Assembly (NCBI GenBank): GCA_016929335.1
Contig: JAFGIY010000003.1
Location: 1-64,000, forward strand
From: Acidobacteriota bacterium
Lineage (GTDB): Bacteria; Acidobacteriota; UBA6911
DNA: 64,000 nucleotides
Direction: 5' to 3'
Shown: positions 9,118 to 16,623 of the stretch, in pieces
How positions within the stretch are numbered: the stretch's first letter is position 1
Layout of the letters: the number at the start of each line of letters is the position of its first letter
Notes under the pieces: model-generated
What the model was told of the DNA's origin: nothing
Databases searched by the model: none
Seen by the model: the letters and a program-made list of their open reading frames with translations, nothing else
Translations under genes and position numbers: made by a program

Positions 9118-9852
9118 TCAGGAAATTCCCGAATTAAGAAGATATTTTGCCGCCACAGCCTGAAAAGTATAAGCCGGAGTACCTCCCTGCTTCAGCTGCC
9201 TGAGGACTTCCAGATCTGTTTTCCACGCGATATCGCCGGGAGCTATGAGGCAAATGGCATTAGGTTCAGGCTTGTTGCGGAACTGGTTATCCTTAAAGTA
9301 GTAATAATCGTCGCTTATCTCGGTAGGATAAATATGCATCAGCGGCGGTATGTCGTTGGGCTTGAACCATAGCTTGATTTCCCGCTCGGCTTCTTCCGGC
9401 GTGGCAGAAGCGTGAATGAGATTATCGATGCGCTCTCCTATCACCTTGCCATCCGGCCCTTCAATTGGAACAATAGTCCCCAACGCACGGATGCATCCGG
9501 GTTTGTCTTTTCTTGCAACATGAGGATTGGTTGGCCCCGCGATATCCCGTATTCTTTTGACGGCGTTTGAACCCTGATAAACAATCGCGATGACTCTTCG
9601 CTTCCATGGCTCATCCGGATAATGGATGTTCCCCATTATGTACTCCAGTAAAGAGGGGAAAAACACCTTTCCAAAATGCTCTGCATAATGCTCCTCGGCG
9701 AGCATTTTGCTGACATACACAATTTTGGTTCCGGAAAAATGAAGCCCGGTATGGAATTCGGATAATTGGGACAGCAGATAGCCCGTCAGTGAGTTTTTTA
9801 ATGCGTCTGGCTTGATAAGCACAAGCGTTTGTTCAAGTTTTCCATTGCTCAT
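9118..9852 (-). CDS. Nucleoside-diphosphate kinase-like protein with long C-terminal extension
   Basis: 244 aa from the ATG preceded by AAGGAATAGATAT; an upstream in-frame start is less well placed. TLVLIKPDAL, LAEEHYAEHFGKVFF, GPTNP and NLIHASATPEEAEREIKLWF are the nucleoside-diphosphate kinase blocks, and the His of NLIHAS is the phosphohistidine. Usual family length is about 140-150 aa. Here there is extra sequence before GPTNP and about 85 residues after the catalytic block. It lies in the polysaccharide region, where an NTP supply for sugar activation would make sense. Start chosen by ribosome-binding site. Confidence 0.85.
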   Translation of the reverse strand: MSNGKLEQTLVLIKPDALKNSLTGYLLSQLSEFHTGLHFSGTKIVYVSKMLAEEHYAEHFGKVFFPSLLEYIMGNIHYPDEPWKRRVIAIVYQGSNAVKRIRDIAGPTNPHVARKDKPGCIRALGTIVPIEGPDGKVIGERIDNLIHASATPEEAEREIKLWFKPNDIPPLMHIYPTEISDDYYYFKDNQFRNKPEPNAICLIAPGDIAWKTDLEVLRQLKQGGTPAYTFQAVAAKYLLNSGIS

Positions 9853-10133
9853 ATATCTATTCCTTTTCGATGAAGAAACCAATTATTGCACGTGATGCCG
9901 CTCTGCCGCCCCAAAAAAGTATGAAGTTACCACGAATAAAGGCAAATACCAGAATTTATAATCCCTTTCATTCTGCGCGCCTGTTGGCAGCAACCGGCAT
10001 CTTCAAAAATTCGTGAAGACCACGCGCTGTCAGCCTTCAGCATTCAGCAGTCCGTTCTCCGGCTATTTGCACTCTGTTTCAGCCATCTCGCGAGTCCAGA
10101 CTTCTTTGTAAAACGCAGGGAAGTCCTGAGGGA

Positions 10134-11117
10134 CTAACTGCTCCGAGGATTAAGCCGGGCATATGTCCACAGTGTTCCTCCCAATCCGGCCATACTCTCG
10201 AAATACGCCACCGGAAGCGAGAGCAAAAACAGGCCAAAATAGGCAGTTTCCAGGAGACCGTTGCATACTGGAGCGGATACTGTCAGGCGCCCCTTTCTCC
10301 CGATAGGATCCAGCCAGGGGGCTAAACTGGAGGCAATGGACGCAGGATTGTCGCGCAAAGAAAAGCGCGAAAGAATTTGAAACTCATACCCCATTTCTTG
10401 AAGCAGGGAACCAAGGGCTTTGGGAGAATAATTTATCACATGGCGCGGCACGTCAATGCCGTGCCAACGGCTCCCGAAGAAGCGCGCCTGAGCGGAGGTG
10501 ATATTGGGAACCTGTATTACAAGCGTTCCTCCCGGATTAAGCAGATCGCCGGCATATTTAAGTCCCAGCCTGGGATCGGGAAGGTGCTCCAGAACGTGGA
10601 ACATCGTGATGAAATCAAACCGGTTCCCTTCCCAAATATCCTCGCCGATTCTGCCCTGACGCGCAGGATAGCCGTATTGTTTTTTCACAATCTCTACGGC
10701 GCGAGCCGACACGTCCATCCCATGCGGGATAAAACCATGAAATTGCGCACTGTGGAGAAAGGATCCGCTCCCGCAGCCGACGTCCAGAAGCCTCTTGCCT
10801 TTTGCTCCATTTTTGCGGGCACAAAAATCCAGAAAACGGACATGATCCTTGATAACAAACTCCCGGTAAGATTTCTCCAGACTATGGAACAGCCGCGCTA
10901 TCACGCCCCGGGAGGTTGATTCTTCCGACCACCAGTATTCCGCGGGATAATAATCGGCGAGGGCGGACTCCTCAGGAAGCGGATCCAGAAATACACAGGC
11001 GCAGGATAAACATCGAAACAGACTGAATTTGCCCCGCGCAAGGCCGAATAAACGGTCTATGCCTTGAAAACAGGCTATACAATCCGGAGTGCGGCAAATG
11101 GGACAAGCAATGCTCAT
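10134..11117 (-). CDS. SAM-dependent methyltransferase with N-terminal zinc ribbon
   Basis: 327 aa. Cysteine pairs C5/C8 and C36/C39 form an N-terminal zinc ribbon, followed by DPLPEESALADYYPAEYW, a block common to small-molecule and sugar methyltransferases of this type. SAM motif I is LLDVGCGSGSF, later FDFITMFHVLEHLPDP. The C-terminal 60 residues carry a hydrophobic stretch. It overlaps the GT2 gene upstream by 4 bp (ATGA), so the two are translationally coupled. The likely target is a sugar or other polysaccharide component. Confidence 0.85.
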   Translation of the reverse strand: MSIACPICRTPDCIACFQGIDRLFGLARGKFSLFRCLSCACVFLDPLPEESALADYYPAEYWWSEESTSRGVIARLFHSLEKSYREFVIKDHVRFLDFCARKNGAKGKRLLDVGCGSGSFLHSAQFHGFIPHGMDVSARAVEIVKKQYGYPARQGRIGEDIWEGNRFDFITMFHVLEHLPDPRLGLKYAGDLLNPGGTLVIQVPNITSAQARFFGSRWHGIDVPRHVINYSPKALGSLLQEMGYEFQILSRFSLRDNPASIASSLAPWLDPIGRKGRLTVSAPVCNGLLETAYFGLFLLSLPVAYFESMAGLGGTLWTYARLNPRSS

Positions 11118-11842
11118 CCCCGTTTCTCCTGAGTTTCTGCAAAATTCAGGTTTGAGGATGGCTTTAATCCGAGACCGAATCGTTTCAGAAACAAGAAACG
11201 GAGGTTGCGAAAACCATCCCGCCAGGGCTGCAGTTTGATCTCTCCCATACGGTTGGAATAATCAATATAGATTTCTTTGAATCCGATGCGCTTCCTGATG
11301 ATGGCTTCGATCTTGATCTCTTCACTGAAAGCCATGCCGTCGCTGACAAGACGCATCTCTTCAAGGCTTGAGCGCTCGAACACCCACATGCCGGATTGCG
11401 AATCCCGGATCCAGCAGAAGTAGAGAAAGGACATCACAAGGCTCAACACTTTGTTTCCGAGCCAATGCTTAAACGACATGGCATTGTTGTTTTTAAGCGG
11501 GAAACGGGAAGCGGACAGGAAACGGACGCCGGAGTGCAAGAAAGCTTCAAGGAGATAGGATATGGCATCGGGAGGATAGGAATGATCTCCGTCCAGCGTG
11601 ACGATGATGTCTCCCTTTGCCTGCAGCAGCCCGGTTTTATAAGCCCGGCCGTACCCCCGGACTTTTTCGTGCAGAACGCGAGCCCCGAGACCCGCCGCCA
11701 CCTCTGCTGTTCTGTCTGTGGAATCATTGTCGACAACGATGATTTCATCCACGAAAGAGGGCATGCGCATCAACACTTTGGCAATACCTCTCTCTTCGTT
11801 AAGGCAGGGGATAACCACAGTTATACGACGGTCTCTGTACAC
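11114..11842 (-). CDS. Glycosyltransferase family 2
   Basis: 242 aa. ITVVIPCLNEERGI starts the GT-A fold, followed by EIIVVDNDSTDRT and the metal-binding DXD in LDGDHSYPPD. The fold continues to SASRFP and RDSQSGMWVF, a pattern shared with polyprenyl-phosphate glycosyltransferases. The C-terminus is soluble and basic. It is the first gene of the minus-strand block, running away from tmRNA, and overlaps the next gene by ATGA. Confidence 0.88.
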   Translation of the reverse strand: MYRDRRITVVIPCLNEERGIAKVLMRMPSFVDEIIVVDNDSTDRTAEVAAGLGARVLHEKVRGYGRAYKTGLLQAKGDIIVTLDGDHSYPPDAISYLLEAFLHSGVRFLSASRFPLKNNNAMSFKHWLGNKVLSLVMSFLYFCWIRDSQSGMWVFERSSLEEMRLVSDGMAFSEEIKIEAIIRKRIGFKEIYIDYSNRMGEIKLQPWRDGFRNLRFLFLKRFGLGLKPSSNLNFAETQEKRG

Positions 11843-11917
11843 AACCGCGGATCATATCCCAGGGGCTGTTCCGTCGCAAGGCATCATCTGTTTCCAGTTA
11901 TTGGAAATCTTTGAGCC

Positions 11918-11946
11918 TTGGAGTTTCAACAATGCAGCGTTATAAT
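11918..11946 (+). promoter_or_regulatory. Promoter of ssrA
   Basis: A -35 box TTGGAG (11918-11923) and a consensus -10 box TATAAT (11941-11946) are spaced 17 bp. Transcription would start near 11953, about 12 nt before the mature tmRNA 5' end, which RNase P would then trim. Confidence 0.7.
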
Positions 11947-11964
11947 TAGCTCATCCTAAAGAAT

Positions 11965-12315
11965 GGGGGTGAACTGGATTCGACGGGGGTCAAGAGGCAG
12001 TAGAGGCATGCCGAGTTGTCCGCGACTCGTAAAAATCGTGGAAATAAACATAATTGCTGACGAACAGTTAGCTCTGGCTGCTTAAGCAGTCACGTCCCGC
12101 CGCTCTTGCCTACGGGGGCGGACCGGGGCGTCACATAGTAGGCTAGGCTGGGATTCGAGCTCTGGGATCTTTAGCCGAAACCAAAGGGGCTAGCGGGTGC
12201 GCGCTCCTGCCAATCCGAACGTTGCGCTCGCGAAACTTAAACGGATTGGATACGCATGTAGGCTCTATTCGCTGAAGGCTTTCGGACGCGGGTTCGATTC
12301 CCGCCACCTCCACCA
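11965..12315 (+). ncRNA. ssrA: Transfer-messenger RNA (tmRNA)
   Basis: 351 nt. The 5' end GGGGGTGAACTGGATTCGAC and the 3' end with T-arm GGGTTCGATTCCCGCC and encoded CCA form the alanine-tRNA-like domain (acceptor GGGGGTG/CACCTCC). The tag reading frame in the body ends ADEQLALAA followed by TAA (12078-12080). Upstream in frame it reads VEINII, and the exact resume codon is uncertain. It is one-piece and not permuted. It rescues stalled ribosomes together with SmpB, which is not in this window. Its CCA touches the palindromic repeat that follows. Confidence 0.97.
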
Positions 12316-12362
12316 GCCTTCGCTAAAGCTCCGGCTGGCAAGCCGGAGCTTTAGCGAAGGCT
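12315..12362. repeat. Perfect 22-bp palindrome abutting tmRNA CCA
   Basis: Left arm 12315-12336 and right arm 12341-12362 are exact reverse complements with a 4-base loop GGCA. The left arm begins with the last A of the tmRNA CCA and continues GCCTTCGCTAAAGCT. The same start follows the CCA of tRNA-Tyr and tRNA-Gly. There is no T-run after the stem, so a simple intrinsic terminator is unlikely. Further downstream (12363-12410) are more GTCCGCCG-type repeat pieces like those between tRNA-Tyr and tRNA-Gly. Confidence 0.85.
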
Positions 12363-12431
12363 GCCCGCCGTAGTCCGCCGAAGCAAAGCGGATGCGGACG
12401 AAGGAGGGCGCCAACCTCAGCTGACTCCGAA

Positions 12432-12548
12432 ATGAAATATGTCTACCTCCTTCAAAGCATCTCTAACCCCAAACAACGCTACATCGGACCCACGAAAATG
12501 ACCGGAGAATGGTCCGCTAATCCCTATTGTCACAACCTTCCCAGTTGA
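12432..12548 (+). pseudogene. Remnant of a GIY-YIG endonuclease gene (UPF0213 type)
   Basis: The frame opens MKYVYLLQSISNPKQRYIG, a good match to the start of small GIY-YIG nucleases: YVYLL is the GIY-equivalent strand and RYIG the YIG-equivalent. It then loses similarity and stops after 38 codons, against about 80-95 in intact members. The catalytic Arg helix and Glu are missing. It lies about 70 bp after the tmRNA-linked palindrome, and its end overlaps the -35 box of the vapBC promoter. Confidence 0.7.
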
Positions 12549-12588
12549 CAGCCACGGCTTGCATTCATAGAATGTGAATGGTGAATGC
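12545..12588 (+). promoter_or_regulatory. vapBC promoter with palindromic operator
   Basis: TTGACA (12545-12550) and TAGAAT (12568-12573) are spaced 17 bp, a near-consensus promoter. An inverted repeat GCATTCA (12561-12567) / TGAATGC (12582-12588) flanks and overlaps the -10 box, and a nested pair CATTCA/TGAATG lies at 12562-12580. Toxin-antitoxin operons are normally repressed by their own complex at such palindromes. Confidence 0.65.
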
Positions 12589-12606
12589 ATTCGGGAGGTA
12601 CAAATC

Positions 12607-12858
12607 ATGGGGTATCTGACGGTGCGCGATATTCCCGGCGACGTAGACAAAGCGCTGAGATCCGAGACGCGCCGGCGGGGAAAGTCCCTCAATCAGACGG
12701 TAATAGATCTGTTAAGGCAGGCTTTAGGCTTGAGCTGGAATTCTCCTCAAGCTAATGGGCTCGAAAAGCTTGCCGGGACCTGGAGTCAGGAAGAGCTCGA
12801 CCAATTTGAGAGTGCCACCGCCGTTTTCGAACGAATTGATGAGGAGGAATGGCGGTGA
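12607..12858 (+). CDS. vapB: Ribbon-helix-helix antitoxin, FitA/VapB type
   Basis: 83 aa from the ATG preceded by GGGAGG. The N-terminus, LTVRDIPGDVDKALRSETR followed by GKSLNQTVIDLL, is a ribbon-helix-helix DNA-binding fold of the FitA-like group. The acidic C-terminus (WSQEELDQFE to DEEEWR) would wrap the toxin. It overlaps the toxin gene by 10 bp. It is expected to neutralise the PIN toxin and repress the promoter at 12545-12588. A start 33 bp upstream is possible but lacks a ribosome-binding site. Confidence 0.85.
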   Translation: MGYLTVRDIPGDVDKALRSETRRRGKSLNQTVIDLLRQALGLSWNSPQANGLEKLAGTWSQEELDQFESATAVFERIDEEEWR

Positions 12859-13253
12859 ACCGAATCTGCCTGGACACCTCTGCATACAGCCATTTCAGGC
12901 GGGGGGATTCTTCCGTTGTCGAAATGATAGGGAGGGCACGATGGGTCGGGATTCCATCAGTCGTGCTTGGCGAATTAAGGACTGGCTTTCTTTTAGGGCG
13001 CCAGGCAGCAAAGAATGAAGATGAACTGCGCCAATTCCTGCACCATCCACTGGTTGAGGTACTTGACGTCGATGACGACGCAGCCCGCATCTATGCGGAC
13101 ATCATGGTCGCGCTTCGCAAAGCCGGCACGCCGGTCCCCACAAATGATATCTGGGTTGCTGCCGTTTCCGCTCGAGACGGCGCTACTGTTCTCACCTACG
13201 ACGAGCATTTCCGGCTCATTCACCGCGTTGGATCAACCATTCTTTCCGGCTGA
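12849..13253 (+). CDS. vapC: PIN-domain ribonuclease toxin
   Basis: 134 aa. PIN-domain acidic residues are visible: D9 in LDTSAY, E42 in LGELRTGF, D100 in PTNDIWVAA and the later Asp in LTYDEHF. These bind Mg2+ and cut RNA; many VapC toxins cleave tRNA or the 23S sarcin-ricin loop. All four acidic positions are kept, so it may be active. It is translationally coupled to the antitoxin by overlap. Confidence 0.9.
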   Translation: MAVNRICLDTSAYSHFRRGDSSVVEMIGRARWVGIPSVVLGELRTGFLLGRQAAKNEDELRQFLHHPLVEVLDVDDDAARIYADIMVALRKAGTPVPTNDIWVAAVSARDGATVLTYDEHFRLIHRVGSTILSG

Positions 13254-13296
13254 TTCAAAAATAAAAGGCAGCTATACCCTGTAACTCCAAGCCATT

Positions 13297-14262
13297 TTAT
13301 AGTCCGGAGCGCTGTAGTACTTCTTCGACTGTAATGTTCTCGAGGCAGGTATGTTTGCTGTCGCCTGCGACGCATCCTGCACAGCCGTGCGTGTCCCTGA
13401 TTACAATCACATCTTTACCCAACGGCGCCCAATGCAGGGGCAGAGTTGGGCCGAACAGCACTACTGCACGTACTCCCAGCGCAGCGGCCAGATGAGTGAT
13501 TCCGGAGTCATTGCCGACAAAAAGGCCGCATTGCCCAAGAATAGAGGCCAGCAGATTGAGAGGAAGAGATTCCGCAAGAATGGTATCCGCTGCAGAAAAA
13601 GCTTGAGCAATTTGTTTCCCGAGCGCCTGCTCTGCAGGACCTTCGATAATCACCAGTTTGTATTTTCCGGCAAACAGCAGATGCCGTCCAAAGGCAATGA
13701 ATCGACTGGGCGGCCATCGCTTTGCACTGGATCCCGCGCCCGGATGCAGAGCGATCAGCGAATCGCGCCTATTCCAGCCATGATCCAGAAGCCATTGTTC
13801 CCCCTCCCGGCATAATTTAGGATCAAGTATGATCCGGGCCGGAGTTGGAATCGCCTCCGACGGAAGCGCGGCGCCCAGCGCATCAATAAACAGCTGCGAT
13901 ACGTGCTTCGTTTCGCCGGGCTTTGGACGCCAGGCTGCAACGAGGACGTTGGGATGAACTGCACTGAAGTTCCGGACAAACGCCGGATCTCCTGAACCTG
14001 TCCAGGATATGATCCGGTCAAACGCCCGCCAGAATCGCACATCGGATTCCGGCAGCGGATCATGGGCGTACAAGCGGTGAAGCGGAAGCATTGAGAGTGA
14101 CAAGTAACTATCGGTATAGCCCGACGCGATGGCGGCAAGATGATCGATATTGCCCGCGAGGGTTATTCGTGCAAACGGGCAATGCTGCCGCATCAAAGCT
14201 ATGGCGGGAAGGGAGAGGAGAGTGTCTCCCAGCCCGCCCGGATGAAGGAATAGGGTCTCCAC
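13297..14262 (-). CDS. Glycosyltransferase family 9 (heptosyltransferase-like)
   Basis: 321 aa. The start LFLHPGGLGDTLLSLPAI carries the GxGD element of ADP-heptose:LPS heptosyltransferases, and the C-terminal half has IALHPGAGSSAKRWP and FVGNDSGITHLAAALGV, the donor-binding blocks of GT9. The GTG start overlaps the TAG stop of mrp by one base. GT9 enzymes add heptose to the lipopolysaccharide inner core at the cytoplasmic face. A Cys-rich tail, HGCAGCVAGDSKHTC, is seen at the end. The donor sugar is not certain. Confidence 0.87.
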   Translation of the reverse strand: METLFLHPGGLGDTLLSLPAIALMRQHCPFARITLAGNIDHLAAIASGYTDSYLSLSMLPLHRLYAHDPLPESDVRFWRAFDRIISWTGSGDPAFVRNFSAVHPNVLVAAWRPKPGETKHVSQLFIDALGAALPSEAIPTPARIILDPKLCREGEQWLLDHGWNRRDSLIALHPGAGSSAKRWPPSRFIAFGRHLLFAGKYKLVIIEGPAEQALGKQIAQAFSAADTILAESLPLNLLASILGQCGLFVGNDSGITHLAAALGVRAVVLFGPTLPLHWAPLGKDVIVIRDTHGCAGCVAGDSKHTCLENITVEEVLQRSGL

Positions 14263-15356
14263 TATTCGATGGTCATTGTGTTCTGATTGTTCATATTCGC
14301 TATGCTGACCTGTGCCGCTGTTCTTTCCGCTACCTGAACGAATGCCTGGGCTACAGGGGAATCGGGCTCCATGGCGACCACAGGTTTGCCTGCATCACCG
14401 CCTTCGCGAATCGATACATTGATCGGCACTTCGCCAAGAAACGGGACATCATATTTTGCTGCAGTCGCGGCTCCCCCTCCGTGACTGAAAATATGGGTGC
14501 GCTTATTGCAGTGCGGGCACTGGAAATAGGACATATTCTCAACAATTCCCAGAACATCGACGTGGACCTGGCGGAACATCTGAATTGCCTTGCGCGCGTC
14601 CAGCAAAGCTACATCCTGAGGAGTGCTGACGACGATTGCTCCCGTGAGTGGAACGGTCTGAGTCAGGCTGAGTTGGACGTCGCCGGTTCCGGGTGGAAGG
14701 TCGATCAGGAGATAATCCAGTTCTCCCCAATCCACCTGGCGTATGAACTGCTGAATGACGCTGTGAAGCATGGGGCCGCGCCAGATCAGAGGAGTGTCGT
14801 CACCGGTTAAAAAACCCATCGACATGACACGAACGCCGTAATTCGACAGGGTCTGAATGCGATCCTCAATCGCGTGAGGCCGCCCCTCGATGCCCATCAT
14901 CAGCGGCACATTGGGCCCATAAATATCCGCATCCAGGAGACCGACGGCAGCACCGCTCTGGGCCAATGCAACGGCAAGGTTGACGGTAACGGTGGTCTTG
15001 CCGACTCCCCCCTTTCCGCTGCCGACTGCAATAATATTTTTAACCCCCTCGATGGCCTGCTTGCCGGCAGCGGCACGACCGTGGGAAACAGCAGATGTCA
15101 TTTTGATTTGAACATCGCGGACACCTTCCACGCCGAGGACGGCGTTGCGTGCCCACTGCTCCATTTCATTTTTTACAGGACAGGCCGGAGTCGTCAATTC
15201 TATGGTGAATGAAACGACGCCGTTGTCGATCTTCAGGTCTTTGACGAAATTGAGCGCGACAATGTCTTTATTCAGGTCCGGATCGTTGACTGTTCTCAGA
15301 GCATTAAGAACAGCCTGCTCCAGAGCCTTGTTATCATTGGTCATGTTTGAACCCAT
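14262..15356 (-). CDS. mrp: Mrp/NBP35-type Fe-S cluster carrier ATPase
   Basis: 364 aa from the ATG preceded by GGAAATAGAAAGT; longer frames run back into the DUF2905 gene. An N-terminal MIP18/DUF59 domain (about residues 5-85, with the Cys of TPACPVKNEM) is followed by a deviant Walker A P-loop GSGKGGVGKTTVTVNL and Walker B LLIDLPPGTGD. The cluster-binding CxxC is in YFQCPHCNKR. It acts in cytoplasm as a homodimer that carries [4Fe-4S] clusters to apoproteins. IspH, the AprAB-like pair and other Fe-S proteins in this window are possible clients. Confidence 0.93.
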   Translation of the reverse strand: MGSNMTNDNKALEQAVLNALRTVNDPDLNKDIVALNFVKDLKIDNGVVSFTIELTTPACPVKNEMEQWARNAVLGVEGVRDVQIKMTSAVSHGRAAAGKQAIEGVKNIIAVGSGKGGVGKTTVTVNLAVALAQSGAAVGLLDADIYGPNVPLMMGIEGRPHAIEDRIQTLSNYGVRVMSMGFLTGDDTPLIWRGPMLHSVIQQFIRQVDWGELDYLLIDLPPGTGDVQLSLTQTVPLTGAIVVSTPQDVALLDARKAIQMFRQVHVDVLGIVENMSYFQCPHCNKRTHIFSHGGGAATAAKYDVPFLGEVPINVSIREGGDAGKPVVAMEPDSPVAQAFVQVAERTAAQVSIANMNNQNTMTIE

Positions 15357-15361
15357 ACTTT

Positions 15362-15577
15362 CTATTTCCGGAAAATGCAACAAATCAAAGTGAGCAGAAC
15401 GCTCAAAATGATGCAGGTTGTTAGTGGGAAGTAAAACGAGAAATTTCCGCGCTTCACATGAATATCGCCGGGCAGGCGACCTAAGTGCAAAAACGAAAAG
15501 AATTGCGTGTAGGTCAACAACAGCCCCGCAGCCAGCAGAACAGCGCCCAGAATTATCAAAACGCGTGCCAAATTCAT
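15362..15577 (-). CDS. DUF2905 family small membrane protein
   Basis: 71 aa with two hydrophobic helices separated by the loop LGRLPGDIHVKRGNFSFYFP, the conserved block of DUF2905. Length fits the family (about 65-75 aa). The function of the family is unknown. The gene ends 5 bp before mrp, so the two are likely one transcript. Confidence 0.85.
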   Translation of the reverse strand: MNLARVLIILGAVLLAAGLLLTYTQFFSFLHLGRLPGDIHVKRGNFSFYFPLTTCIILSVLLTLICCIFRK

Positions 15578-15624
15578 ACAACCAATTTTAATGGATCGGA
15601 GAAGGATTACGAATGGCGATTTCT

Positions 15625-15750
15625 CAGTTGGCAGTCAGCAGTCGGCTGTCGGCAGTGGCTTTTATAATGATGAAGAAAAGGCCAATCAACCGAATGATCC
15701 AAGTTATCGACCCCTCACTGCCGACTACTGACTAATGACTGCTGACTAAA
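15625..15750. repeat. Inverted pair of CAGTCGGCAGT-type arms at the sucD 3' end
   Basis: The left arm (15625-15658) is built of GGCAGTCAGCAGTCGG-like units, and the right arm (15716-15750) reads CACTGCCGACTACTGACTAA and onwards, the inverse. About 57 bp lie between them. The TAG stop of sucD (15746-15748) lies inside the right arm. The arms belong to the same family as those at 41796-41841, 42240-42282 and 49718-49858. Confidence 0.75.
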
Positions 15751-16612
15751 TCAGTTTGGCCATTGTATCGCCGATATCGGCCGGACTCAGTGCCACATGG
15801 ATGCCGCATTGCTGCATGGCCTCGATCTTCTCGGCTGCCGTCCCTTTGCCTCCTGAAATGATGGCGCCTGCATGCCCCATGCGTCTTCCCGGAGGCGCCG
15901 TGCGTCCCGCGATAAAGCCGACTACGGGTTTTTTCATATATTCTTTGATATATTTTGCAGCCTCTTCCTCCGCAGTACCGCCGATTTCACCTACCATAAC
16001 GACGGCTTTAGTCTCCGGATCCTGATTGAACAAAGTCAGGGCGTCTATGAAGTTTGTGCCGATAACGGGATCTCCGCCGATGCCGATGCAGGTGGATTGC
16101 CCGATATTCCGTCCCGTGAGCTGATGGACGGCTTCATACGTCAAGGTTCCACTGCGCGAAATGACTCCAACGTTGCCTTCCCTAAATATCTGCCCCGGCA
16201 TGATGCCGATTTTGCATTTCCCGGGAGAGATGATTCCCGGGCAATTAGGTCCGATCAAACGGCTCCCGGAGCGGGAAATCAGTGTCATGGCGCGGACCAT
16301 GTCCATTGTCGGAATGCCTTCCGTGATACAGACGATCAGCGCGACATTCGCAGTAGCCGCTTCCATAATGGCATCGGCGGCAAAAGCGGGAGGAACAAAG
16401 ATAACCGTTGCGTTCACGCCTTCCTTCTCAACCGCTTCCTCGACCGTGTTAAAGATCGGAACACCTTCATGAGTGGTCCCTCCCTTTCCGGGAGTGATAC
16501 CCGCCACCACCTTTGTTCCGTAAGCCTTGCATTGCTGGGCATGGAAAGAACCTTCTTTGCCCGTAATGCCCTGAACCGCCAAACGAGTGTTTTTATCGAC
16601 CAGTATAGCCAA
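15746..16612 (-). CDS. sucD: Succinyl-CoA synthetase, alpha subunit
   Basis: 288 aa, normal family length. N-terminal CoA-binding Rossmann domain ([20 protein letters not shown]), then [11 protein letters not shown] and the active-site His in [16 protein letters not shown], which is phosphorylated in the reaction. The alpha-beta complex converts succinyl-CoA, ADP or GDP and phosphate to succinate, CoA and NTP in the TCA cycle. It lies 11 bp after sucC. Its last codons and stop fall in a dispersed repeat arm. Confidence 0.97.
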   Translation of the reverse strand: MAILVDKNTRLAVQGITGKEGSFHAQQCKAYGTKVVAGITPGKGGTTHEGVPIFNTVEEAVEKEGVNATVIFVPPAFAADAIMEAATANVALIVCITEGIPTMDMVRAMTLISRSGSRLIGPNCPGIISPGKCKIGIMPGQIFREGNVGVISRSGTLTYEAVHQLTGRNIGQSTCIGIGGDPVIGTNFIDALTLFNQDPETKAVVMVGEIGGTAEEEAAKYIKEYMKKPVVGFIAGRTAPPGRRMGHAGAIISGGKGTAAEKIEAMQQCGIHVALSPADIGDTMAKLI

Positions 16613-16623
16613 TGCATTCCTCC

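Noticed and set aside
12315-12362. Palindrome as an intrinsic terminator of ssrA
   Set aside because: It has no T-run after the stem, and a left-half copy after tRNA-Tyr could not fold the same way. Termination is possible but not supported.
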